A stretch of DNA of 64,000 nucleotides. Origin: Mycolicibacterium sp. TUM20985. GTDB lineage: Bacteria > Actinomycetota > Actinomycetes > Mycobacteriales > Mycobacteriaceae. Location of the stretch: NCBI RefSeq assembly GCF_030295745.1, contig NZ_AP027291.1, positions 4,464,001-4,528,000 of the forward strand. The letters run 5' to 3'. Of the stretch, positions 26,806 through 34,501 are shown piece after piece; the stretch's first letter is position 1, and each line of letters begins with the position of its first letter. The translations under genes were made by a program, and so were the position numbers. The notes below the pieces were generated by a model. It was not told the origin of the DNA and made no database searches. It saw nothing but the letters and a program-made list of their open reading frames with translations.

Positions 26806-28015
26806 GTGCATCCCATCCATCCGTCCACTCGCCGTGCGACAACCAGTGCGCCGCCCGCGTCGCCCGTTCCCTGACCTCCGCCACGTACTCCGCGTCACTC
26901 AGTGAACCCGTCGCCGCACCGAGCACGTTGACGTGGCCGATCTTGCGGCCCGGGCGCTCGGACTTGCCGTACAGGTGCACGTTGGCCTCGGGCAGCCGCG
27001 CGAACAGGTGGTGCAACCGCTCGTCCATGCTCATCGCCGGCGGCTGGGGTGCGCCGAGGACGTTGGCCATCACGGTGACCGGCGCGATCGGGCCGGTGGC
27101 TCCGAGCGGGTAGTCCAGGACGGCCCGCAGGTGCTGCTCGAACTGGCTGGTGACGGCGCCGTTCATGGTCCAGTGCCCGGAGTTGTGCGGACGCATCGCG
27201 AGCTCGTTGACCAGCAGCGTTCCCTCGACCGTCTCGAACAACTCGACCGCCAGCACGCCGACCACCCCCAGTTCGCCGGCCAGACGCAGGCCCAGCTGCT
27301 CGGCCGCGGCGCCGAGATCGGGGTCCAGGGCGGGCGCCGGCGCGATCACCTCCACGCAGATGCCGTCGCGCTGCACCGTCTGCACGACGGGCCATGCCGC
27401 GCCCTGGCCGAACGGCGACCGGGCGACCAGTGCCGACAGTTCCCGGCGCATGTCGACCCGCTCCTCCACGAGCACTGCGGTGCCGTCGGCGAGGTAGCGC
27501 TCGGCCACCGCACGCGCCTCGGCGAGGTCCTTGGCCAGCGTGACACCACGTCCGTCGTAACCCCCGCGGACGGTCTTGACGACGATCGGCGCGCCGGTCT
27601 GCGCGGCGAAGTCGTCGACGTCGGAGGGTGTCGTCACCTCGGCGAACCGGGGAATGGGGGCCCCGAGCGCTTCGAGTCGGCGGCGCATCACGAGCTTGTC
27701 CTGGGCGTGGATCAGCGCCTGCGGCGGTGGTGCGACGTTCACGCCCTGGTCGACGAGCGCCTGCAACAAGTCCGTGGGGACGTGTTCGTGGTCGAACGTC
27801 AGCGCCGAGGCCCCCACGGCGGCGCGCGCCAGTGCCTCGGCGTCGGTATGCGACCCGATGACCACGTCGGGGGTGACTTGCGCGGCGGGATCGTCCGGCG
27901 AAGCGGCCAGCACGCGCAGGGTCTGACCCAGCGCGACGGCGGCTTGGTGGGTCATCCTGGCCAACTGGCCGCCACCGATCATGGCTACGACTGGAGGTGC
28001 ACTCACGGACCCCAT
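26795..28015 (-). CDS. purK: N5-carboxyaminoimidazole ribonucleotide synthase
   Basis: The 406-residue ATP-grasp enzyme uses ATP and bicarbonate to make N5-CAIR from AIR. It begins with VVAMIGGGQLARMTHQAAVALG. LTFDHEHVP near residue 76 and VKTVRGGYDGRGV near residue 144 are family signatures. ELAMRPHNSGHWTMNGA near residue 266 holds metal-binding residues. The ATG at 28015 was chosen; a GTG at 28006 is also reasonable. It overlaps purE by 11 bases. It diverges from the GtrA gene at 28102. Equivalent to Rv3276c. Confidence 0.95.
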   Translation of the reverse strand: MGSVSAPPVVAMIGGGQLARMTHQAAVALGQTLRVLAASPDDPAAQVTPDVVIGSHTDAEALARAAVGASALTFDHEHVPTDLLQALVDQGVNVAPPPQALIHAQDKLVMRRRLEALGAPIPRFAEVTTPSDVDDFAAQTGAPIVVKTVRGGYDGRGVTLAKDLAEARAVAERYLADGTAVLVEERVDMRRELSALVARSPFGQGAAWPVVQTVQRDGICVEVIAPAPALDPDLGAAAEQLGLRLAGELGVVGVLAVELFETVEGTLLVNELAMRPHNSGHWTMNGAVTSQFEQHLRAVLDYPLGATGPIAPVTVMANVLGAPQPPAMSMDERLHHLFARLPEANVHLYGKSERPGRKIGHVNVLGAATGSLSDAEYVAEVRERATRAAHWLSHGEWTDGWDAHGE

Positions 28016-28087
28016 GTTGTCATGGCCCCGATCCCGGGCCGGACCCGTCGCGACCTGCACGGCTACGCGTCACGTGGCCCATTTCCG

Positions 28088-28093
28088 TAGACT
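28088..28093 (+). promoter_or_regulatory. Candidate -10 box for the GtrA gene
   Basis: TAGACT ends eight bases before the GTG at 28102, consistent with a leaderless or near-leaderless transcript. Confidence 0.45.
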
Positions 28094-28101
28094 GCTCTCT
28101 C

Positions 28102-28767
28102 GTGTCCTTCACCGATGCCACCATCGCGCGCCTGCCGCGCAGGGTTCGGCCCTTCGCCGAGCGGCATCACGAGCTCATCAAATTCGCCATCGTCGGTGGC
28201 ACCACGTTCATCATCGACTCGGTAATCTTCTACACGCTCAAGCTGACGATCCTCGAACCGAAGCCGGTGACGGCCAAGATCATCTCCGGCATCGTCGCGG
28301 TGATCGCGTCCTACATCCTGAATCGGGAATGGAGCTTCCGCGACAGAGGTGGCCGCGAGCGCCATCACGAAGCGCTGCTGTTCTTCGGGGTCAGCGGCGT
28401 GGGTGTCATGCTCAGCATGGGGCCGCTGTGGGTCTCGAGCTACGTGCTCGAACTTCGCGTCCCGATGGTCAGCCTGACGATGGAGAACCTCGCCGACTTC
28501 GTCTCGGCCTACATCATCGGCAACCTGTTGCAGATGGCGTTCCGCTTCTGGGCGTTCCGCCGCTGGGTCTTCCCCGACGAGTTCGGCCGCAACCCGGACA
28601 AGGCCGTCGAGGCGACGATCACCGCCGGCGGCATCGCCGAGGCACTCGAGGACGAGGCCGAGGCGGCGCGGCGCAAGGGAACCGTGACGCCGCTGGGCAA
28701 CCGGCGGACCCCCCGTTCGACTCAGCTAGGCGACTCCTCCGAACCGAGGGTGTCGAAGACTTCGTGA
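28102..28767 (+). CDS. GtrA-family membrane protein (Rv3277-like)
   Basis: The 221-residue protein has four membrane segments after a short basic N-terminus. LIKFAIVGGTTFIIDSVIF is the typical first one, with NREWSFRDRG after the second. GtrA proteins help move polyprenyl-linked sugars across the membrane or act in arabinan and teichoic acid metabolism. The GTG at 28102 fits the family N-terminus; the frame upstream reads poorly. A charged C-terminal tail (EDEAEAARRKG) follows the last segment. The 3' end overlaps the convergent PH-domain gene by 46 bases. Confidence 0.88.
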   Translation: MSFTDATIARLPRRVRPFAERHHELIKFAIVGGTTFIIDSVIFYTLKLTILEPKPVTAKIISGIVAVIASYILNREWSFRDRGGRERHHEALLFFGVSGVGVMLSMGPLWVSSYVLELRVPMVSLTMENLADFVSAYIIGNLLQMAFRFWAFRRWVFPDEFGRNPDKAVEATITAGGIAEALEDEAEAARRKGTVTPLGNRRTPRSTQLGDSSEPRVSKTS

Positions 28768-29240
28768 TATAGCAGTGAGTGCACCTGCTCCACGCGCGGA
28801 ATGTCGTGGAATTCCAGGGGATCCTGGCTCGCCGACTCGATGATCAGCGTTCCGGTACGGAGCATGCGATCCAGCAGGCCGTGACGGAACTCGACGCTGT
28901 TGATCCGCGCCAGCGGGATGTCGATGCCCGAGCGCGTCATGACCCCGTGCCGGAACATCACGCGCCGATCCGTGATGACGAAGTGCGTTGAGCGCCAATT
29001 CAATACCGGCCACAAGACGAGCCAACCGAGAAGTATCAGCCAGACCACCCCGATGACGATCATCACGATGTTCTTGGCCATCTGATCCCAGTCCGTGCGA
29101 TTCACCACGCCGAGGCCGAAACCCGCCAGTGCCGTCGCCAGTAGCAGCACCAGGACCGGGCCGAGCAGCCGCTTCCAGTGCGGATGACGGTGCAGAACGA
29201 CACGCTCTTCGGCGGCCAGCACGTCGTCCGGGTATCCCAC
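28722..29240 (-). CDS. PH-domain membrane protein (Rv3278c-like)
   Basis: The 172-residue protein has two membrane segments, LLGPVLVLLLATALAGFGLG and IVMIVIGVVWLILLGWLVLW. A bacterial PH-like (bPH2) domain follows, with THFVITDRRVMFRHGVMTRS, IPLARINSVEF and GTLIIESASQ. The function of such proteins is unknown. The GTG at 29240 was chosen because the start MGYPDDVLAAEERVVLHRHP resembles the family. It follows birA with 25 bases between and is probably the last gene of the operon that begins with the Wzc-like gene at 36007. Confidence 0.88.
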   Translation of the reverse strand: MGYPDDVLAAEERVVLHRHPHWKRLLGPVLVLLLATALAGFGLGVVNRTDWDQMAKNIVMIVIGVVWLILLGWLVLWPVLNWRSTHFVITDRRVMFRHGVMTRSGIDIPLARINSVEFRHGLLDRMLRTGTLIIESASQDPLEFHDIPRVEQVHSLLYHEVFDTLGSEESPS

Positions 29241-29265
29241 GCCGGGGACTCTACCCAGCCGTCGG

Positions 29266-30081
29266 TTACACGGGCCGAAGATGCACGATGTCACCGGCCG
29301 ATACGACGACGACGTCGGTTCCGGTGTCGATGCGCAGCCGGCCCTGATCGTCGATGCCGCGGGCGTCGCCCACCACCTGGCGATCCCCCGGCAGGCTGGC
29401 ACGCACGCGCGAGGAGATCGTGAGGCTGTTGGCGACGTAGTCCGCGGCGAGCTCGGCGTCCGCCCCGCCACCGGCCAGGAGCCCGTCGACCCGCCGCCGC
29501 AGCTGAGCCAGCAGCGCGCCGATCAGCGCCGCGCGGTCGGGGTCGGCGGCACCGAGCTCGGACAGGGAGGTGGCCGCCGGTTCCGGCAACTCGTCGCGCC
29601 GCAGTGACACGTTGAGTCCGACGCCGACGACGATGGCCGACGACGGCGTCGCCACCTCGGCCAGGATCCCGGCGAGCTTGCGGCCGTCGGGGCCTGCGAG
29701 GACGTCGTTGGGCCATTTCAGGCCCGCCCTGATCCCGGTGACGGCGGCGACGGCGTCGACCACCGCGAGACCGGTGATCAGCGGCACCCATCCCCACGCG
29801 GCGGGGGGTAGGGAGGCGGCGGGCACCCCGACCGACATGGTGATCTGCGCGCGCGGCACCGCCGACCAGCTGCGGCCGTTGCGTCCCCGACCCGCCGTCT
29901 GATGCTCGGCGATGAGGACCGCCCAGGAGATGTCCTCCCCTGCGGCGGACCGGGCGATCAGATCGGCATTGGTCGAACCGGTCTCGGGCACGACGTCGAG
30001 GGTGCGCCAGCCGGTCGGAGCGATCGCGGCCGCCCGCAGCGCCACCTCGTCGAGCGGGGCGCGGGTCCCGTCAGCAGTCAT
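29266..30081 (-). CDS. birA: Biotin-protein ligase
   Basis: The 271-residue enzyme activates biotin with ATP and attaches it to the lysine of AccA3 and other carboxylases. ETGSTNADLIARSAAGE near residue 36 and AEHQTAGRGRNGRSW near residue 58 form the biotinyl-AMP site. GLKWPNDVLAG near residue 123 carries the catalytic Lys. The N-terminal DNA-binding domain of the E. coli protein is absent, so it is not a repressor. It overlaps the LIP gene at 30071 by 11 bases, so this housekeeping enzyme is coupled to the exopolysaccharide operon. Equivalent to Rv3279c. Confidence 0.95.
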   Translation of the reverse strand: MTADGTRAPLDEVALRAAAIAPTGWRTLDVVPETGSTNADLIARSAAGEDISWAVLIAEHQTAGRGRNGRSWSAVPRAQITMSVGVPAASLPPAAWGWVPLITGLAVVDAVAAVTGIRAGLKWPNDVLAGPDGRKLAGILAEVATPSSAIVVGVGLNVSLRRDELPEPAATSLSELGAADPDRAALIGALLAQLRRRVDGLLAGGGADAELAADYVANSLTISSRVRASLPGDRQVVGDARGIDDQGRLRIDTGTDVVVVSAGDIVHLRPV

Positions 30082-31372
30082 TCTCGGCCGGCTTTCCCTC
30101 GAACCGGTCGGTCATCCAGCGGATCGCGTCGAGGGCGTCGCTCGGATTGTGCCCGCCCTCGGGGTCGTACCGGATGGTGATGCTTCCGCCCAGCGCGCAG
30201 GCCCGCTGAATCGCCGCCTTCGTCCACTCCGCGTCGATGAACGGATCCTGGCCGCCGTAGTAGACGTACAGCGGCGCCGACAGTGGCTTCTGCGGCAGCG
30301 CCCAGTCCTGCAGCAACCCGCGCAGCTGCTCGGCCGCCTGCGGTGTCCTTGGCGCGAAGTCGCGTGGCCCCACGCCGTTGGCCGCCTGGCCGCGCGCGTA
30401 GGCGTTGGCGGCCCTGCAGTCGGTGAGCACGTTCCAGTAGTTCTTGGCGCCTGCACTACGGAAGTCGTCGCGATTCAACTCCGGATGGAGCCGCGCTAGG
30501 GACTCGATGATGCCCTGGGCGACACCGCGCTGCTCCTTGGTGAGCGTGCCGTCCTGCGCCTTCTGCACGATGCCGGTCATGTCGGCCGGAGGTGACGCCG
30601 CCAGCGCACCGAGCAGCGTGAGCTCAGGCGCATAGTCCTTCGTCTGCTCGTCGGCGGCCCAGGCCGCGCCGCCGCCCTGCGAATCGCCAAAGGCCACCCA
30701 TTTGTCCGAGACGTCCGGGTAGGTGTGTCGCAGCGCGCGCACCGCGTCGATCATGTTCAGCCCGGCCGTGCGGGAGTCCGAGTAGGGGTGGATGCCCTTC
30801 GCGCCCAGGCCCTGATAGTCGGCAAGTGCGACGGCGTAGCCCATGCCGGCGAAGACGTTCACGTAGCGAAGAAACCCGAGCAGGCTCGAGTCCAGCGACG
30901 GTGCGCACGGGGTGTCGATCCCCAGCGTCGCGTGCCCGATCGAGACCACCGGCCAGCCGCCGTCGGGAGCATTGCCCGTCGGGACGAACACCGAGCCCGA
31001 CACGATGGTCGGCGACATCCCGTCACCGGAGGTGGACCGGTAGACGACCCGTGCCGCCTTCAGGTCGCGGCCCTCCCACTTGCGCATCACCGCAGGCAAC
31101 GTCGTCGCCTGCAGTACCGCACCGGGCTCCGCCCCGTCGAGTTGCGCCGAGGCAACCTTCTCGGGCGGCCCGGCAGACGGTGCGATCTGGTCGTACACCC
31201 ACGCCCCGACGATGGGAGCGAAGGGATATACCGCGTACGCCATCCCCGCGACGAGAGCAATGATGACTACCGGCAGCAGAACCCGCTTCACGACGCCGGT
31301 CACGCTAGGTTTTTCCGCCTCGACGCGGCGCGCCCCTTGCTCGAGATCATGACGACGAACTCTAGCCGCCAC
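30071..31372 (-). CDS. Secretory lipase-family (LIP) hydrolase, paralog A
   Basis: This 433-residue alpha/beta hydrolase has a basic N-terminus and one membrane segment (VVIIALVAGMAYAVY), so it is membrane-anchored facing outward. It has the LIP family order: VVSIGHATLGIDTPC oxyanion region, AFGDSQGGGAAW nucleophile elbow, YYGGQDPFID for the acid and PEGGHNPSD for the histidine. All three triad residues are present. The likely substrate is an ester of a lipid or acylated glycan. The GTG at 31372 was chosen, overlapping the paralog B gene; a later GTG near 31303 is possible. It is translationally coupled to birA. One of five paralogs in the island. Confidence 0.85.
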   Translation of the reverse strand: MAARVRRHDLEQGARRVEAEKPSVTGVVKRVLLPVVIIALVAGMAYAVYPFAPIVGAWVYDQIAPSAGPPEKVASAQLDGAEPGAVLQATTLPAVMRKWEGRDLKAARVVYRSTSGDGMSPTIVSGSVFVPTGNAPDGGWPVVSIGHATLGIDTPCAPSLDSSLLGFLRYVNVFAGMGYAVALADYQGLGAKGIHPYSDSRTAGLNMIDAVRALRHTYPDVSDKWVAFGDSQGGGAAWAADEQTKDYAPELTLLGALAASPPADMTGIVQKAQDGTLTKEQRGVAQGIIESLARLHPELNRDDFRSAGAKNYWNVLTDCRAANAYARGQAANGVGPRDFAPRTPQAAEQLRGLLQDWALPQKPLSAPLYVYYGGQDPFIDAEWTKAAIQRACALGGSITIRYDPEGGHNPSDALDAIRWMTDRFEGKPAENDC

Positions 31373-32567
31373 TAGCTCCCGGACAGTCGTTGGACGCCGG
31401 GATTCCGGCGAATCTCTCTGCGATCCAATCGAATCGAGATGCCACGTCGACGTCCCCGTGACCCTTGTCGGGCTGCAGTTGCCACACCACCGTGCCGCCG
31501 AGCGCGCATGCCCGCGCGATCGCATCGGTGGTCCACTGCGCGTCGATGAACTCGTCCCGTCCGGCGTAGGTCACCGACAGAGGCGCCGACAACCGTTGCT
31601 GTGGCAGCGCCCACGCGCGCAACGACTCACGCAGGCGGTCGGCCGCCGCAGGGCTGGCTGGCGCGAAGTCGAGGGACCGCACCGCCGCCGCCGCCGCATC
31701 CCGACTGGCCGTCTTGGGACCCGAGCACGCCGACAACACGTCCCAGTAGGTGGCGGCGGCACCACGTCGATAATCGTCTCGGACCACGTCGGGGTGCAGG
31801 CGGGCCAGCGACTCCACGATGCCTTGGAAGGCCAGGGACTGATCCGTCGTCATCGTTCCCGCGACCGCCTTGTCGACCAGCCCGGTCACGTCCGCCGCGG
31901 GTACGTAGGCGACGGCCCCGACCAGTTTCAGCTCCGGCGCGTACGACGCGGCCTGCTCGTCGGCCGCCCATGCCGCGCCGCCGCCCTGGGATCCCCCGAC
32001 GGCGGCCCAGCGGTCGGATACCCCGTCGACCGTGTGCCGCAGGGCGCGGACGGCGTCAATCATGTTGAGGCCCGCGGTCTTCGAGTCGGTATAGGGATGA
32101 TGGCCGGGAGCGCCGAGGCCCTGGTAGTCGGCCAACGCCACCGCATAGCCCTTGCTGACGTAACCGGCGACGATGGTGGTGAAGCCGAGCAGCGTGGCGG
32201 AAAGCGAAGGGCCACAGGGTTCGTCGAGTCCCGTCGTGCCGTGACCGAAGGAGATCACGGGCCAGCCCCCGTCGGGGGCGGTCCCCTTGGGGACGAATAC
32301 GGACCCGGAGACCTCGGTCCCCTCCCCCGTGTCACCGTTGGTCGACCGATACACGACGCGGGCGGCGTCGAACGTTCGCCCCTCCGACGACTGGCCGAGG
32401 ACCGGCATGGACATCGCGCTGACCAACGTTCCCGGCCCTGACCCCGAGAGGTCGGCGCTCGCGATGGGAACGGGCGTGGCGTCGGCGGACTCGGCCGGTT
32501 TCGGGCCGCAGGCCGCCGAGATGGTGGCGACCACCAGGAGGGCGATCAGCCACCGCAGGACCATCAC
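31362..32567 (-). CDS. Secretory lipase-family (LIP) lipoprotein, paralog B
   Basis: The 401-residue protein has a signal peptide with lipobox ISAAC and so is lipid-anchored outside the membrane. The hydrolase domain includes VISFGHGTTGLDEPC, AVGGSQGGGAAW with the nucleophile Ser, YAGRDEFIDAQW and QPDKGHGDVDVA with the His. The triad is intact. It is very similar to paralog D at 40689 in all motif regions. The gene starts 19 bases after the Wzz-like gene and overlaps paralog A by 11 bases. Acyl or glycolipid ester cleavage is likely; the substrate is unknown. Confidence 0.88.
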   Translation of the reverse strand: MMVLRWLIALLVVATISAACGPKPAESADATPVPIASADLSGSGPGTLVSAMSMPVLGQSSEGRTFDAARVVYRSTNGDTGEGTEVSGSVFVPKGTAPDGGWPVISFGHGTTGLDEPCGPSLSATLLGFTTIVAGYVSKGYAVALADYQGLGAPGHHPYTDSKTAGLNMIDAVRALRHTVDGVSDRWAAVGGSQGGGAAWAADEQAASYAPELKLVGAVAYVPAADVTGLVDKAVAGTMTTDQSLAFQGIVESLARLHPDVVRDDYRRGAAATYWDVLSACSGPKTASRDAAAAAVRSLDFAPASPAAADRLRESLRAWALPQQRLSAPLSVTYAGRDEFIDAQWTTDAIARACALGGTVVWQLQPDKGHGDVDVASRFDWIAERFAGIPASNDCPGASGG

Positions 32568-32586
32568 CGAGGGCGTTCCCGGTCGG

Positions 32587-33249
32587 TCACGCGGATCGTC
32601 CCGCGTTCTCGACCGCGCGCCCGATCTGACGTCGTCCGAGCACCCGATCCTCGAACAACCCCCACGCCAACCATAGGATCGACGACACGAAGAAACCGAC
32701 GAAACCGGCCTGCAGGAGGTCGGCGGTCAGCGACCCCTCCCGCTTCGCGGGCCCGGCCCCGTCGACCAGCAGCAGCTCGGTTCTCCCGCCGTCGACCTTT
32801 GCCAGTTCCGCCGACACGGCGATCATGTTGGCGGTGACGGCGTCCGCGACGCGGCGCGTCTCGTCGGGATCGGTGCCCGTGACCACGATATCGAGTATCG
32901 GCGTCAACGACGGCGTGATGCTGATGCGGCCGGCGAGTTCACCGGTGGTCTGCGGGAGGCCCAACTGGTCGATGGTCGGGCCGGTCACTCGGGCGCTGCG
33001 CACCAGGTACTGGTAGGTGAGCACCCGCGACTCCGCGTTGATCTGTCCGTAGAGCGCGTCGAGCGAGGTCGCGTCGCCCATCGACTTGACGAGGATCTTG
33101 GTGCTCGAGGCGTAGACAGGTGTGGTCTGTTGCCAGGAGAACCATCCCACGCCGACCGACAGCGCGGTGGCACCCACGACGAGCCACCAGCCGCGCCAGA
33201 GGATGTTCAGGTAGTCCCGCCACTGGGGCACATCCTTGGGAGGTATCAC
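32587..33249 (-). CDS. Wzz/YveK-type polysaccharide chain-length protein
   Basis: The 220-residue protein has two membrane segments with an extracytoplasmic region between them: WWLVVGATALSVGVGWFSW near residue 21 and LLQAGFVGFFVSSILWLAWG near residue 190. STKILVKSMGD and IDQLGLPQTTGELAGRISI follow the Wzz domain pattern. It has no ATPase domain, so it resembles the membrane half of a split Wzc system. Such proteins set polymer length with a Wzy polymerase. The GTG at 33249 overlaps the stop of the paralog C gene (GTGA), which is why it is preferred to the start at 33264. Confidence 0.85.
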   Translation of the reverse strand: MIPPKDVPQWRDYLNILWRGWWLVVGATALSVGVGWFSWQQTTPVYASSTKILVKSMGDATSLDALYGQINAESRVLTYQYLVRSARVTGPTIDQLGLPQTTGELAGRISITPSLTPILDIVVTGTDPDETRRVADAVTANMIAVSAELAKVDGGRTELLLVDGAGPAKREGSLTADLLQAGFVGFFVSSILWLAWGLFEDRVLGRRQIGRAVENAGRSA

Positions 33250-34499
33250 GGCGCTCCGATGCACACGTTGCTTAGTCGCTCCCCCGCGAACCGGGCGAAC
33301 AGCCAGCCGATGGCACTCTCGACCACCTGATCATTGGACGCCTCGGTAGCGCCTGCCCGCGTCATCACCTCGATCTGCTCACCCTTGGCGCAGGCCGCGT
33401 CGACGGCGGCGCGGATGCCCTCGGCCGGGGAAGTCGCGTCCAGGGTGCCGTACGTCACCAGCACGGGCGCCGCACCCGGCGTGGGATAGCGGGCGGGCAC
33501 GCCGGCCGCCAGCAAGCGTTGGCGCGCATCGTCGGCCGCGGCGTCGTCGCGCGGCTTCAGGTCGTCGGGGTTCATCTCGTCGAGCAGGCGCTTGGCCTCT
33601 TCGGGGTCGGCTGAGGCGCAATCGGCCAGCACGGCCCATTGGTCGCGGGCCACCCCGGACCGATAGAGGTCGAGGTCGAAACCGGGGTCGGTGTTGGCGA
33701 GGCTCTGCAGTGTCCACACGTAGGTCCGGATGTCGACGGGCCCGTTCAGTTCACCGCGCTGGGCCGCATCGACCAGCGGTGACATGTCCGCGAAAGGGGA
33801 CAGCGCCACCGCCCCGACGAGGCTCATCCCGCCACCGTAGAGGCCGGCTCGCTCGGCCGCCGCCCACGCGGCGAGACCGCCCTCACCGAGTCCGTAGGCC
33901 GCCCATTGCGTGCTGCTCGAAGGCAGGACCCGGTGCGCCGCCCTCGCCACGTCGATCATGTCGTTGCCCAGCGTCGCGGCGTCGACGATCGAGTGCGGTG
34001 GTTGGCCGTCGAGCCCGAGCCCCGGGAAGTCGGGGAACGCGACGACGAAGCCGCGGTTCATCAGGTTGACGATGGAGGTCGAGTAGCCCCCGTACTCGTC
34101 GGCGAGGGTGGGGCCGCATTTCGGCTGGGTGCCCGACATGGCATGGCCGACGGTGATGATCGGCCAGCCTTCCTTGGGCGGCGCACCTGCCGGGACCACG
34201 ACGACGCCGCTCCCCAGTGTCGGCGCACCGTCACCGCCGGTGGATCGGTAGGTCACCTTGACCGCGGTGGCGTTGGCGTCGTCGAAGGCCACGATGCCGG
34301 TGACCGGCTTGGCCTCGACGAGCGAACCGGGCCCGGTGTCGGTCAGGTCCGCGGGAGGCAGTTCGGGCGCACCGGGAAAGTCGGGCGACAGATCCGCGCG
34401 CGGCGGCAGGTCACGCCCGACCGGGGCCGACGGTGGTGATCCGCACCCGGCGAGGATGGCTGCCGACGCGATGATGGCGGTCAGTGCTCGCCAGCGCAC
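33246..34499 (-). CDS. LIP-family lipoprotein with degenerate active site, paralog C
   Basis: The 417-residue protein has a signal peptide with lipobox LAGC and the complete LIP fold: IITVGHAMSGTQPKCGPT, FPDFPGLGLDG, LVTYGTLDATSPAEG. At the nucleophile elbow it reads AAYGLGEGGLAAW, with Gly where paralogs A, B, D and E have Ser. The histidine segment found as KGHGDVD in paralogs reads RAGATEASND here, with no His. The frame is intact and coupled to its neighbours, so it looks like a pseudoenzyme rather than a decaying gene. It lies between the Wzc-like gene (2 bases upstream) and the Wzz-like gene (overlap of 4 bases), which suggests a structural or binding role in polymer assembly. Confidence 0.85.
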   Translation of the reverse strand: MRWRALTAIIASAAILAGCGSPPSAPVGRDLPPRADLSPDFPGAPELPPADLTDTGPGSLVEAKPVTGIVAFDDANATAVKVTYRSTGGDGAPTLGSGVVVVPAGAPPKEGWPIITVGHAMSGTQPKCGPTLADEYGGYSTSIVNLMNRGFVVAFPDFPGLGLDGQPPHSIVDAATLGNDMIDVARAAHRVLPSSSTQWAAYGLGEGGLAAWAAAERAGLYGGGMSLVGAVALSPFADMSPLVDAAQRGELNGPVDIRTYVWTLQSLANTDPGFDLDLYRSGVARDQWAVLADCASADPEEAKRLLDEMNPDDLKPRDDAAADDARQRLLAAGVPARYPTPGAAPVLVTYGTLDATSPAEGIRAAVDAACAKGEQIEVMTRAGATEASNDQVVESAIGWLFARFAGERLSNVCIGAP

Positions 34500-34501
34500 C
34501 G

